A stretch of 64,000 bases of DNA from positions 124,001 to 188,000 of the forward strand of contig CANRFC010000002.1 of assembly GCA_947629795.1 (NCBI GenBank), written 5' to 3'. Below the pieces are notes generated by a model. The model searched no databases and was not told the DNA's origin. It saw only the letters and a program-made list of their open reading frames with translations. The position numbers and the translations under genes were made by a program. Positions 8,054-15,724 of the stretch are shown here, in pieces. This DNA is from an uncultured Oscillospiraceae bacterium (GTDB taxonomy: Bacteria > Bacillota > Clostridia > Oscillospirales > Oscillospiraceae). How positions within the stretch are numbered: the first letter of the stretch is position 1; every line of letters starts with the position of its first letter.

Positions 8054-8977
8054 ATGGAAGAGCGCCCCAAGATGACCGAAAACCGCCGCCTGGAGCCGGT
8101 GATGCGGGCCCTGAAGGCCATCCACTTCGCCACCTCCCCCGAATCCCTGGACGCCGCCGACCTGGAGCGCCAGCGCGCAGGCCAGGACCTGCTGGGCAAG
8201 CTCATCTTCCCCCGGCTCACCACCGCCTGGGAGCCCTTCCGGATCGGGGAGATGAACGCCGCCTGGGCCCGGCCCCACCGGTGCTGGGAGAAGCGCAAGG
8301 TGGTGCTCTACTGCCACGGCGGGGGCTATACCAGCGGCAATCTGGGCTACTCCCGGACCCTGGCCGCCAAGCTCTCGGAGGTCACGGGCTACGAGGTGCT
8401 CAGCTTCGAGTACCGCCTGGCCCCCGAGCATCCCTTCCCCGCCGCGGCGGAGGACGCCCTCCGGGCCTGGGACCACCTGATGTACCTGGGTTACGGCGCC
8501 CGGGACGTGGTGGTGGCGGGAGACTCCGCCGGGGGCAACCTGGCCCTGGTGCTCTGCCACAAGCTCAAGGAGCAGGACCGCCGGCTCCCCGCCCGGCTGG
8601 TGCTCTTCTCCCCCTGGACCGACATGACCTGCTCCGGCAAGTCCTTCCGGGAGCGGGCCGACATCGACCCCATGATCACCCCCACCTACGTCCAGGCCGT
8701 CCGGGGGGCCTACGCCGGGGACCGGGACCTCTCCGACCCCCTCCTCTCCCCCATCTTCGGGGACCTGGCCCACTTCCCCCCCACCCTCATCCAGGTGGGC
8801 ACCAACGAGATCCTGTACTCCGACTCGGTCCGCCTCCGGGACCGGCTGGTGAAGGCGGGGGTCCCATGCCGGCTGGAGGTTTGGAAGGACATGTGGCACG
8901 TATTCCAGATGTTCCCCATGAAGTTCGCCGACCAGGCCATGGAGAGCGTGGGCCGCTTCCTCCTGGAGGAGCTGTAA
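8054..8977 (+). CDS. Alpha/beta hydrolase, HSL-type esterase
   Basis: The 307-residue protein has the oxyanion motif HGGGYTSGN near residue 93, the nucleophile elbow VAGDSAGGNLAL near residue 155, DPLLSPIFGDL, an aspartate in VGTNEILYSDS, and the C-terminal histidine in DMWHVFQ. This is the hormone-sensitive-lipase family set of Ser-Asp-His residues. The ATG at 8054 follows AAAAAGGAGG with 8-nt spacing, so the in-frame 8003 start is rejected. It is cytoplasmic, with no signal peptide. It probably hydrolyses short-chain acyl esters. Confidence 0.9.
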   Translation: MEERPKMTENRRLEPVMRALKAIHFATSPESLDAADLERQRAGQDLLGKLIFPRLTTAWEPFRIGEMNAAWARPHRCWEKRKVVLYCHGGGYTSGNLGYSRTLAAKLSEVTGYEVLSFEYRLAPEHPFPAAAEDALRAWDHLMYLGYGARDVVVAGDSAGGNLALVLCHKLKEQDRRLPARLVLFSPWTDMTCSGKSFRERADIDPMITPTYVQAVRGAYAGDRDLSDPLLSPIFGDLAHFPPTLIQVGTNEILYSDSVRLRDRLVKAGVPCRLEVWKDMWHVFQMFPMKFADQAMESVGRFLLEEL

Positions 8978-8988
8978 GAACGGAAAAA

Positions 8989-9024
8989 AGGACCTCCGGC
9001 GGCACCGCCGGAGGTCCTCGTCTT
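8989..9024 (+). terminator. Hairpin terminator between convergent genes
   Basis: GGACCTCCGGCGG pairs with CCGCCGGAGGTCC around a 2-4 nt loop, followed by TCGTCTTT. On the other strand the upstream A-run (GAAAAAAGG) becomes a T-run, so it can act for the leftward gene too. Confidence 0.8.
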
Positions 9025-10107
9025 TCACCGGATCAGTCTTCTGACGCCGGGGATCCTGGACAGGAGGAAGGCCAACGCATAGCCCATGGCCAGGCTGACC
9101 AGCTGATAGAGGAAAATGGCCGGGATCACGTGCATCCCCCATCCCCGCAGCACATCACTGACAGGATAGGCCTTTTCCAACATCAGGTCGGACAGCAGAT
9201 AGACCCCGAAGGAGAGCCTGCCCAGGGCGGACAGGACCTTCTCTCCCCTCGGGGAGAGCTTCCACCGGCCAAAGTAGTGCCGGAACAGGTAGAACAGCGC
9301 CAGGGCCGAGGCGGTGGTGGGCAGATACCGGCCAAGGCTGTCCATCTGGAGATAGTTCTCCGGGCCCATGAAGTCGTAGAGCTGCCGGGTCAGCAAGACC
9401 TGGAGGGCGATCATCCCCACAAAGACTCCCACCGCCGCTGCCGCTCCCCGGCGGCTGGGCTCGGTGTACTTATGGATGTACAGGCCCCCCAGCATCAGCC
9501 CCACATAGGTGTCCAGCAGAGGCACAGAGAAGTGCCCGCAGTAGGCCAGGGAGGGAAACCAGATGGTCAGCACCGGGAAAAGCCCCAGCACCCCCAGAGA
9601 GATGAACAGCGCGTAGCGCAGATCGGTCTTGTCCAACGCCCCGGCCAGCCGCTGGAGAAGGGGCAGCATGGCCAGGATGCCCAGATAGAGGTACAGGTAC
9701 CAGAAGGCGTTGGTCACGTTCCTCTGCCAGACGCTCTCCAGAAAATCTCCCAGGGAGGCCTCCCCCATGGTCCCGGCGTCCAGGTGCCCCTCCAGGTAGT
9801 AGAGCCCGGAGAAGACCACCAGGACCAGCAGGGTGTGGAGGAACTTCTCCAGGGTCTTGCGGTAGGTGTACCTCCTGGTGAGAAGGGTGACCCCCGAGAT
9901 CATCAGGAAGATGGGCACCGCCGTCTTGGACAGGAAGAACTCGGTCATCGCCGTGTACCAGGACTTGCCGGGGCTCATGGCCAGAAAGACGTAGGTGATG
10001 GAGTGGTTGACCATCACGCAGAAGGCGGCGATCACCCGCAGGGCGTCCAGATAGAGCTCCCGGGTCCCGCTCCCGGCCCGGACCGGTGTCTGCACAGCCT
10101 GTTCCAT
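9025..10107 (-). CDS. Acyltransferase 3 family membrane protein
   Basis: The 360-residue protein has ten or so hydrophobic segments and the family start LYLDALRVIAAFCVMVNHS, where the histidine of VMVNHS and the R of LDALRV are the conserved family residues. VPIFLMISGVTLL and FWYLYLYLGILAMLPLL follow in the usual order. Such proteins O-acylate extracellular sugars or lipids. The ATG at 10107 has GGAGGCGGGAT upstream. Substrate unknown; no glycan genes adjoin it. Confidence 0.85.
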   Translation of the reverse strand: MEQAVQTPVRAGSGTRELYLDALRVIAAFCVMVNHSITYVFLAMSPGKSWYTAMTEFFLSKTAVPIFLMISGVTLLTRRYTYRKTLEKFLHTLLVLVVFSGLYYLEGHLDAGTMGEASLGDFLESVWQRNVTNAFWYLYLYLGILAMLPLLQRLAGALDKTDLRYALFISLGVLGLFPVLTIWFPSLAYCGHFSVPLLDTYVGLMLGGLYIHKYTEPSRRGAAAAVGVFVGMIALQVLLTRQLYDFMGPENYLQMDSLGRYLPTTASALALFYLFRHYFGRWKLSPRGEKVLSALGRLSFGVYLLSDLMLEKAYPVSDVLRGWGMHVIPAIFLYQLVSLAMGYALAFLLSRIPGVRRLIR

Positions 10108-10220
10108 ATCCCGCCTCCTCTCGCTTTTGACTATCTTATCACGCCCCACCCCACCCCGCAAGGGGCAAAAAAAACAGCGGCCGCGCCGAAAAGGCGGAGC
10201 CGCCGCTTTTATGTACGCTC

Positions 10221-10391
10221 TCAGTCCTGGGCGATAGCGCCGGTGGGGCACTGGCCAGCGCAGGTGCCGCAGTCGATGCAGGCACCGGCATCGATGACGT
10301 ACTGGCTGTCACCCTGAGAAATGGCGCCCACGGGGCAGGCGTCAGCGCAGGAACCGCACATGACGCAAGCGTCGCTGATCTTATAGGCCAT
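10221..10391 (-). CDS. 2[4Fe-4S] ferredoxin
   Basis: The 56-residue protein contains two CxxCxxCxxxCP clusters: CVMCGSCADACPVGAI and CIDCGTCAGQCPTGAI. This is the clostridial-type 2[4Fe-4S] ferredoxin at its usual length. It is a low-potential electron carrier in the cytoplasm. The ATG at 10391 follows GGAGGTGTTACCA. It is monocistronic, with hairpins between it and the clpC transcription unit. Confidence 0.95.
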   Translation of the reverse strand: MAYKISDACVMCGSCADACPVGAISQGDSQYVIDAGACIDCGTCAGQCPTGAIAQD

Positions 10392-10476
10392 TGGTAACAC
10401 CTCCAAATTGATTGTGCCTTCATTATACCACAGGATTTTCAAAAATCAATGCTAATTTTATCCCAATCTGGGTATA

Positions 10477-10552
10477 GTATACCACAGCCGCAAAGCGGCG
10501 TTGTGGTATACCTATTTCAGGCAATAAAAATAGCCGCTTTGCGGCTATTTTT
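10477..10552. promoter_or_regulatory. Two mutually complementary hairpins between ferredoxin and clpC
   Basis: The first hairpin (10477-10511) has arms GTATACCACA and TGTGGTATAC with an inner GCCGC-AAA-GCGGC. The second (10526-10552) is AAAAATAGCCGC-TTT-GCGGCTATTTTT, a terminator shape in both directions. The inner segments of the two are complementary, so they could form alternative structures. Confidence 0.6.
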
Positions 10553-10584
10553 ACGTGCAGTCTTGTGAAAAGGAGCGATCGCCC

Positions 10585-10728
10585 ATGGCTCGGCCCAAAG
10601 GTCCCACCCGGATGGAGGTCTCCGGCTCCCTCACCCCCGAATTGGAGGGGGCGGCCAGGACCCTTCCCCACCCCCGCCGCACCGGCGGAGAAAAGCCCAC
10701 GGGGAGGAAACCCAATGGCCGCCCCTGA
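10585..10728 (+). CDS. Small leader ORF overlapping the clpC start
   Basis: A 47-residue ORF starting MARPKGPTRMEVSGSLTPEL has AAGGAG nine nucleotides upstream and ends inside the first codons of clpC, so the two overlap by 14 nt. No family is recognised. It is not a recognisable mcsA, mcsB or ctsR, the genes that usually precede clpC. It could be a coupling leader peptide or a non-coding coincidence in GC-rich sequence. Confidence 0.4.
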   Translation: MARPKGPTRMEVSGSLTPELEGAARTLPHPRRTGGEKPTGRKPNGRP

Positions 10729-13174
10729 GTTCACCCCCGGCGTGGAGACCGCCCTCCGCCTGGCCCAGGAGAGCGCCACCGAGCTGGGCCACAGCTACGT
10801 GGGCACCGAGCACCTGCTCCTGGGCATCGCCCGGGAGGGCCGCGGCCCCGGAGCCCGGGCCCTTCAGGATGCGGGCCTCACCGCCGGGGTCCTCCGCGCC
10901 GCCCTGGTGCGGCTCATGGGGACGGGGGCCCCGGGAGGCTGCCCCGTCCAGGGCCTCACCCCCCGCAGCCGGGAATGTCTGGAGCTGGCCATCGGAGAGG
11001 CCCGGCGCTACCAGGCCGCCAAGGTGGACACCGGCCACCTGCTGGTGGGCCTTCTCAAGCAGCAGGGCAGTGCGGCGGCCCGGGTGCTCTCCGCCGCCGG
11101 CAAGGACCCCCGGCGGCTGCTGGGGGACGTCACCGGGGGCCTGGGGGCCTTCGAGCCCCGCCCCGCCGAGCGCAAACGGCCCGAGGAGCACCCGCCCACC
11201 AAGCTCCTGGACCAGTTCTCCCGGGACCTCACCGCCCTGGCCGCCCAGGGCAGCCTGGATCCGGTGATCGGCAGGGAGCGGGAGGTCCGCCGGGTCATCG
11301 AGATTTTGGCCCGCCGCCGGAAGAACAACCCCGCCCTCATCGGCGAGCCCGGGGTGGGCAAGACCGCCGTGGCCGAGGCCCTGGCCATCGCCATCGCCGC
11401 CGGTGAGGTCCCCGAGGACCTGGCCGGCAAGCGCCTGGTGTCCCTGGACCTCTCCTCCATGGTGGCCGGCACCAAGTACCGGGGAGAGTTCGAAGAGCGG
11501 GTGAAAAACATCCTCGCCGAGGTCCGCCGGGCGGGGGACGTGATCCTCTTCCTGGATGAGCTCCACACCATTGTGGGAGCGGGGTCCGCCGAGGGGGCCA
11601 TCGACGCCGCCAACATCCTCAAGCCCGCCCTGGGCCGGGGGGACCTCCAGGTGGTGGGGGCCACCACCACCGAGGAGTATCGGAAGTATATCGAAAAGGA
11701 CGCCGCCCTGGAGCGCCGCTTCCAGCCCGTGACCGTCACCGAGCCCACCCCCGAAGAGGCCCGGGCCATCCTCCGGGGCCTGCGGGAGCGCTACGAGCGC
11801 CACCACCGGCTCACCATCACCGACGAGGCCCTGAAGGCGGCGGTGGAGCTCTCGGTGCGCTACCTCCCCGACCGGCGTCTGCCCGACAAGGCGGTGGACC
11901 TGATGGACGAGGCGGCCAGCCGGGCCCGGCTGGGCAGCGGCGAGCTTCCCCCCGCCCTCCGGGCCCTGGAGGAGAAGGTCGCCGACGCCCGGCAGCGCAA
12001 GGAGGCGGCCATCCGGGACCAGGACTTCGAGCACGCCGCCCTCTACCGGGACGCCGAGGGGGACTTCCGCCGGGCCCTGGAGACCGAGAGGAGCCGCCTG
12101 CGCCGGGAAAAGCCCGCCCTGGCGGTCACCGCCCAGGACGTGGCGGGGGTGGTCTCGGGCTGGACCGGCATCCCCGTCACCGCCCTGACCCAGGCGGAAA
12201 CCGCGAAATTGCTGGGCCTGGAGGACACCCTCCGCGCCCGGGTCATCGGCCAGGAGCCCGCCATCCAGGCCGTTTCCAAGGCTGTCAGGCGGGGCCGGGT
12301 GGGGCTCAAGGAGCCTGGCCGGCCGGTGGGGTCCTTCCTCTTCCTGGGCCCCACCGGGGTGGGCAAGACCGAGCTCAGCAAGGCCCTGGCCCAGGCACTT
12401 TTCGGCAGCGAAAGTGCCTTGATCCGCTTCGATATGTCGGAATATATGGAGAAATTCAGCGTCTCCCGGCTGCTGGGCTCGCCGCCGGGATACGTGGGCC
12501 ACGACGATGGGGGCCAGCTTACGGAAAAAGTTCGTAAAAACCCCTATTCCGTCATTTTATTTGACGAAATTGAGAAGGCAAATGAGGAAATTTTGAATGT
12601 GCTCCTCCAGGTCCTGGAGGACGGCATCCTCACCGACTCCCAGGGAAGGCGGGCGGATTTCCGGAACTGCGTGCTCATTCTGACCTCCAACGTGGGGGCC
12701 GAAAAGCTGGCAAAGGGGGTAAAACTGGGCTTCTCTACCCCCCCTGATTGGAACTCTACCAGGCCTCTGCCCGACGGGGAGCGGGCGGTTTTGGACGCGG
12801 TGAAGGGGGCTTTTCGCCCCGAATTTCTCAACCGGCTGGACGGCACCATCGTCTTCCGGCCGCTGGGGGAACCGGAGCTGAGGTCCATCGCCCGGAACCT
12901 GCTGGAAGGGCTTTCCAGCCGGCTCTCCGGGCTGGGGGTGGAGCTGGCGGTGACCGACGCCGCCCTGACCGTCCTGGCCCGGGCCGGGCTGGACCCGGCC
13001 TACGGCGCCCGGCCCCTCCGGCGGGTCATCCGGGCCCAGGTGGAGGACCCGGCGGCCGAGCTGCTCCTCACCGGGGCCCTGGGCCCCGGTGGCCGGCTGA
13101 CGGTGGACGCCCCCGGGGGCAAGGTGGCCCTCCTCCCCGAGACGGCGGCCAAGGGCGCGGCCCAGGGCTCCTGA
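10715..13174 (+). CDS. clpC: ClpC-type AAA+ unfoldase
   Basis: The 819-residue protein has two N-terminal Clp repeats (residues about 5-140, LGHSYVGTEHLLLGI). The first AAA module has GEPGVGKTAVAEALA near residue 209 and ILFLDELHTIVGAGS. A middle region contains the UVR-like stretch RDQDFEHAALYRDAE. The second AAA module has FLGPTGVGKTELSKALA near 545, RFDMSEYMEK and ILFDEIEKA. VKLGFS fits the ClpP-docking loop. It feeds unfolded proteins to ClpP. The ATG at 10715 follows GGGGAGG and gives normal length. It is not in a ctsR-mcsAB operon here. Confidence 0.92.
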   Translation: MAAPEFTPGVETALRLAQESATELGHSYVGTEHLLLGIAREGRGPGARALQDAGLTAGVLRAALVRLMGTGAPGGCPVQGLTPRSRECLELAIGEARRYQAAKVDTGHLLVGLLKQQGSAAARVLSAAGKDPRRLLGDVTGGLGAFEPRPAERKRPEEHPPTKLLDQFSRDLTALAAQGSLDPVIGREREVRRVIEILARRRKNNPALIGEPGVGKTAVAEALAIAIAAGEVPEDLAGKRLVSLDLSSMVAGTKYRGEFEERVKNILAEVRRAGDVILFLDELHTIVGAGSAEGAIDAANILKPALGRGDLQVVGATTTEEYRKYIEKDAALERRFQPVTVTEPTPEEARAILRGLRERYERHHRLTITDEALKAAVELSVRYLPDRRLPDKAVDLMDEAASRARLGSGELPPALRALEEKVADARQRKEAAIRDQDFEHAALYRDAEGDFRRALETERSRLRREKPALAVTAQDVAGVVSGWTGIPVTALTQAETAKLLGLEDTLRARVIGQEPAIQAVSKAVRRGRVGLKEPGRPVGSFLFLGPTGVGKTELSKALAQALFGSESALIRFDMSEYMEKFSVSRLLGSPPGYVGHDDGGQLTEKVRKNPYSVILFDEIEKANEEILNVLLQVLEDGILTDSQGRRADFRNCVLILTSNVGAEKLAKGVKLGFSTPPDWNSTRPLPDGERAVLDAVKGAFRPEFLNRLDGTIVFRPLGEPELRSIARNLLEGLSSRLSGLGVELAVTDAALTVLARAGLDPAYGARPLRRVIRAQVEDPAAELLLTGALGPGGRLTVDAPGGKVALLPETAAKGAAQGS

Positions 13175-13200
13175 CCCCGGCCCCAAAGGCTTCGTAAACA

Positions 13201-13240
13201 GTACCCCCGGCGTATCTTCGCCGGGGGTACTCTGTTTTGC
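13201..13240 (+). terminator. clpC terminator
   Basis: GTACCCCCGGCG pairs with CGCCGGGGGTAC around a 6-nt loop, followed by TCTGTTTTG. Confidence 0.85.
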
Positions 13241-13395
13241 CGCCAAGCCGCGGGGGAGATCGGCTCTGAACAAACACCGCTGACCTCGGACCTGCCGGCG
13301 GCAAGGACAGTGACCCATTATATCCAATTTTATTCCTTTTCCTTCCATATCCTCCCATTTTTGCCCCTTTTCGTCTCAATTTGTTTCGAAATTTG

Positions 13396-13424
13396 TTGAC
13401 GTTAGGGCCTTATGCCTGTATACT
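13396..13424 (+). promoter_or_regulatory. Strong rightward promoter of a short transcript
   Basis: TTGACG (13396-13401) and TATACT (13419-13424) are 17 bp apart. A transcript from here meets a strong terminator at 13522-13566, so it would be only about 130 nt unless it reads through. It includes GAGAGGAAAATCTC-ATG (start 13462), but that frame runs antisense to the HTH gene and looks non-genuine. Confidence 0.5.
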
Positions 13425-13521
13425 GAAAGATAGATATTCTAAATTTAGAGAGGAAAATCTCATGAAGCCCTTGCGCCCCGATCGAGATTCCAGCGGCTTT
13501 CGGAAAAATAGCAAAAGACAA

Positions 13522-13566
13522 GGGAACGGCTCTTCCGTAATGTGGAAGGGCCGTTCCCTGTTTTCC
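13522..13566. terminator. Bidirectional terminator
   Basis: GGGAACGGC..CTTCC pairs with GGAAG..GGCCGTTCCC; TGTTTTCCTTG follows on the plus strand and TTGTCTTTT on the minus strand. It lies just past the stop of the leftward HTH gene. Confidence 0.8.
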
Positions 13567-13569
13567 TTG

Positions 13570-13827
13570 TCATTTATCCTCTTCCCGGAGAAGCTCATCG
13601 GCGGTGACGCCCAGGGCCTGGGCCAGGGCTTTGAGCTCAATGTCGGTCACAAACCGCTGACCGCTCTCGATCTGCTGGATGGCGTTCTTCCCCAGGTCAA
13701 GACCCATCAGCTGCAGCTTGTCTGCCAGCTTTCGCTGGGATACCCGTCCCGGCAAAGCCACGCGGAGCTCCATGATCCTTTTCCCGGAAAGATTCAGTCT
13801 TCCGTCAGAAGAGCGGTTTTTGAACAT
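13570..13827 (-). CDS. Small XRE/Cro-type transcription regulator
   Basis: The 85-residue protein has a helix-turn-helix spanning residues 28-68 (RVSQRKLADKLQLMGLDLGK, then AIQQIESGQRFVTD) and ends ALAQALGVTADELLREEDK. This matches stand-alone Cro/C1-type regulators. It has no sensor domain. It diverges from the DUF6809-like gene, and the 117-bp spacer holds palindromes (TGACAT-N7-ATGTCA at 13907-13925) that could be its operator. Only a weak ribosome site precedes the ATG at 13827. Confidence 0.8.
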   Translation of the reverse strand: MFKNRSSDGRLNLSGKRIMELRVALPGRVSQRKLADKLQLMGLDLGKNAIQQIESGQRFVTDIELKALAQALGVTADELLREEDK

Positions 13828-13943
13828 TTTCTCACACCCATTCGACAGCGTTTGACACGAAATGCTTGTCATATGGGTCAAGTATATGGTATATTGGTCC
13901 CATAAATGACATCCAGTGAATGTCAATACTGGGAGGTATCTCT

Positions 13944-14195
13944 GTGAAAAAATCCATGGACGAGCTGTACCGGGAGGCAAAGCGGTTCGATGAGGGCACC
14001 ATCTATCAAAGCCGGGCATACGGCGAGATCTGCAAAAGGCAGTTCCGGCTGTACGATGAGATGTGCGCTCTGTTCGGTCCACAGCTCAGCCGGCTCTTGG
14101 AAGAATATGCCATGGCCGTCAGCGATGAGTGCGATTTTGAGTGCAGACACTTTTTTGAGCAAGGCTATCTGCTGGGGCGGGGTTCAAAGGAGTAG
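13944..14195 (+). CDS. DUF6809-like small protein
   Basis: The 83-residue protein, MKKSMDELYREAKRFDEGTI..., ends in HFFEQGYLLGRGSKE. The layout (a short helical protein ending in a FxxGFxLG-like motif) resembles DUF6809, found beside HTH regulators in gut Firmicutes. A GTG start at 13944 follows GGGAGG by 7 nt. The function is unknown. Its location next to a divergent HTH gene suggests a regulated pair, perhaps a remnant of an older element. Confidence 0.6.
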   Translation: MKKSMDELYREAKRFDEGTIYQSRAYGEICKRQFRLYDEMCALFGPQLSRLLEEYAMAVSDECDFECRHFFEQGYLLGRGSKE

Positions 14196-14369
14196 AAAGC
14201 GGCAGGCGGCACCGCATGACCGAGCCGGCAGGCGAGACCATCCGTCCCTACGCGATCTCCCGTAGGTCCCGCACCTGTCAGCGGCAGCGGCGCAAGAGGG
14301 ACACGGGGTCGCCGTGAGCATCCCCTGAGCAAATCCGAAAGATTGGAATCTCCCGTCGGTGAAGATAGG
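14196..14369. repeat. Left half of the interrupted host repeat
   Basis: It shares GACCGAGCCGGCAGGCGAGA, GTCAGCGGCAGCGGCGCAAG and GTCGGTGAAGATAG with the copy at about 100-335. The repeat is cut at 14369 by the prophage and resumes at 50804. Confidence 0.75.
14365..14369. repeat. Target-site duplication, left copy
   Basis: ATAGG immediately precedes the prophage TGTA end. The same five bases follow the right end at 50799-50803. Mu-type transposition makes 5-bp duplications. Confidence 0.85.
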
Positions 14370-14402
14370 TGTACGGGGACAACGTATTTGAGAAATGCGG
14401 GA
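14370..14402 (+). other. Prophage left terminus with transposase-site motif
   Basis: It begins TGTACGGGGAC and contains TATTTGAGAAATGCGGGA at 14385-14402, matching the motif at the right end. The role as a MuA-type binding site is inferred. Confidence 0.7.
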
Positions 14403-15082
14403 TAAACCGGGACAGGGCGAGAAGGGGCGGGAAAAGGCGGTATTTTCAAGGGAAAACGGGACTTTTCACCCGGGACAGGACAGGACGGGGGCCCGGTTTT
14501 CTCGGATATTTTGAGACGGGGGCGTCGACGCGGTCGGCGCTCTTTTTTTATGCCCTTCTCTCTCTTAGGAGAGGATAGGAAAGCCCAGGAGGGCCGCCAC
14601 GGGACCGGGGCATCTCTACACGCCCGAGGGCCGCAAACGGGCGGAAAACGGGCCCAGGAGGCCGCCACGGGCACAAGAAGGGCCGCTCGGCCCGTCCCGG
14701 AAGTCACAGCAGCAGACCCAAGAGGACGGGCTTCGCAGCCCTTGAGGAGAGTATAGCAGAACGGGCCCCGGAAAGCAAGGGCCGAGGCCGTGCAAACGGG
14801 GCGTTAAATCGTGCAGGAATTAACGGCGAGGGGCCGAAAAACGGCGCGACGGGCCGCTCATCGGCGGCGATCGGCGGGGCGCGGGGCGTTAAAACCGTTA
14901 CTTTTCGCCGTGCAGGACCGGGCCGGGCCGGGGGCGCTGGGCCTCGATTTTTGCGGCGGCGGCGCGGTTCGCAAAGGGACATCTCCTCCATTTTCTCGGG
15001 GACGTGTCCCTTTGCTTGATTTTCCGGGCTTTTCGGGCGTTTTGGGCCGCGACGGGCCCCTCCCATCAAAGGGACAGAAAAA
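14403..15082. other. Gene-free left-end region of the prophage
   Basis: No ORF here has a ribosome site or family match. It holds a second end-type motif TATTTTGAGACGGGGG (14507-14522), and an inverted pair CGTTAA/TTAACG (14802-14825) among repeated GTGCA and GGGGCGTTAA words. Mu also keeps transposase sites between its left end and the repressor. Confidence 0.5.
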
Positions 15083-15102
15083 AGATTGATTATTCAATCA
15101 TA
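15083..15102. promoter_or_regulatory. 20-bp operator-like repeat, copy 1
   Basis: AGATTGATTATTCAATCATA, with palindromic core GATTGA-N4-TCAATC, is identical to 15659-15678. It lies just past the repressor stop codon; on the minus strand a T-run follows, so it may double as a weak terminator. Confidence 0.6.
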
Positions 15103-15115
15103 ACGGCGCAAAAAA

Positions 15116-15568
15116 TCAAGCGATTCCGCCCTGGGCTTCACCGCCCTCGGCGGGGTCGCTTTTTTCCCCTCTCTCGGCGGCGGTATAGGTCGAGTATATA
15201 GACCCTTTTTCCCCGGTCGCCTTCTCGTAGAGCATCGTCACGAAGTCGAAGGCCGTCTCCCGCTCGCGGGCCCCGATATAGCGGAACATCGCCACGAGAT
15301 CGGCCTCCGTTTGGGAGAGCGGGATGCCGTCGCACTCGACCGCCTGTTCAGAAATCGGAGCGGCCTCCTCCGCGCCGCATAGAAGCCAATCTAAGGACCG
15401 GCCCAGCGCCTCGCGCAGCGGGAGCAGCGCAGAGACGGAGGGGGCATAGCGGTCGTTCTCGAGGTCGCTAATATTCCCGGTCGAGAGGCCCGTCAAGTCG
15501 TGCAGTTGCCGCATTGTCAGCCCTTTTTCTTTTCGGGCCGCTCGTATTCTTTCGCCTATTGTGTCCAT
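15116..15568 (-). CDS. Prophage CI-like repressor (XRE family)
   Basis: The 150-residue protein has an N-terminal HTH: MDTIGERIRAARKEKGLTMR, then QLHDLTGLSTGNISDLENDR. A linker containing LDWLLCGAEEA follows, then a C-terminal part (ADLVAMFRYIGARERETAFD) without peptidase residues. It occupies the Mu c position, transcribed toward the left end and divergent from the early operon. Three TCAGATAACTGA-type operators lie between it and the early promoter. It probably maintains lysogeny. The absence of a LexA-like protease domain means induction is unlikely to use RecA self-cleavage. Confidence 0.88.
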   Translation of the reverse strand: MDTIGERIRAARKEKGLTMRQLHDLTGLSTGNISDLENDRYAPSVSALLPLREALGRSLDWLLCGAEEAAPISEQAVECDGIPLSQTEADLVAMFRYIGARERETAFDFVTMLYEKATGEKGSIYSTYTAAERGEKSDPAEGGEAQGGIA

Positions 15569-15580
15569 ATTGCCCTCCTA

Positions 15581-15652
15581 TTCAGATAACTGAAAATTTT
15601 CGCTCAGATAACTGATTTTTTTCTTGACATACTCAGAAATCTGAACTATACT
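15581..15652 (+). promoter_or_regulatory. Early promoter with three repressor operators
   Basis: TTGACA (15624-15629) and TATACT (15647-15652) are 17 bp apart. Operator-like palindromes are TTCAGATAACTGAA (15581-15594), CTCAGATAACTGAT (15603-15616) and CTCAGAAATCTGAA (15632-15645). The last lies inside the promoter spacer, so binding there would block polymerase. Confidence 0.8.
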
Positions 15653-15658
15653 GTCTTT

Positions 15659-15678
15659 AGATTGATTATTCAATCATA
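15659..15678. promoter_or_regulatory. 20-bp operator-like repeat, copy 2
   Basis: It is identical to 15083-15102 and placed about at the expected start point of the early transcript. It differs from the TCAG...CTGA operators, so a second regulator, such as the Ner-like protein at 17726, may bind here. Confidence 0.6.
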
Positions 15679-15724
15679 GCCCCAAGCATAACACACCGAC
15701 GACCGAAAGACAAGGAGGAAAGGG

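Noticed and set aside
10565-10714. Extended N-terminus for ClpC
   Set aside because: The extension is P/G/R-rich and absent from the family; ATG 10715 with GGGGAGG gives the normal start.
13462-13905. Rightward frame starting MKPLRPDRDSSG
   Set aside because: It runs antisense to the HTH gene and through a strong terminator; only the promoter and short transcript are credible.
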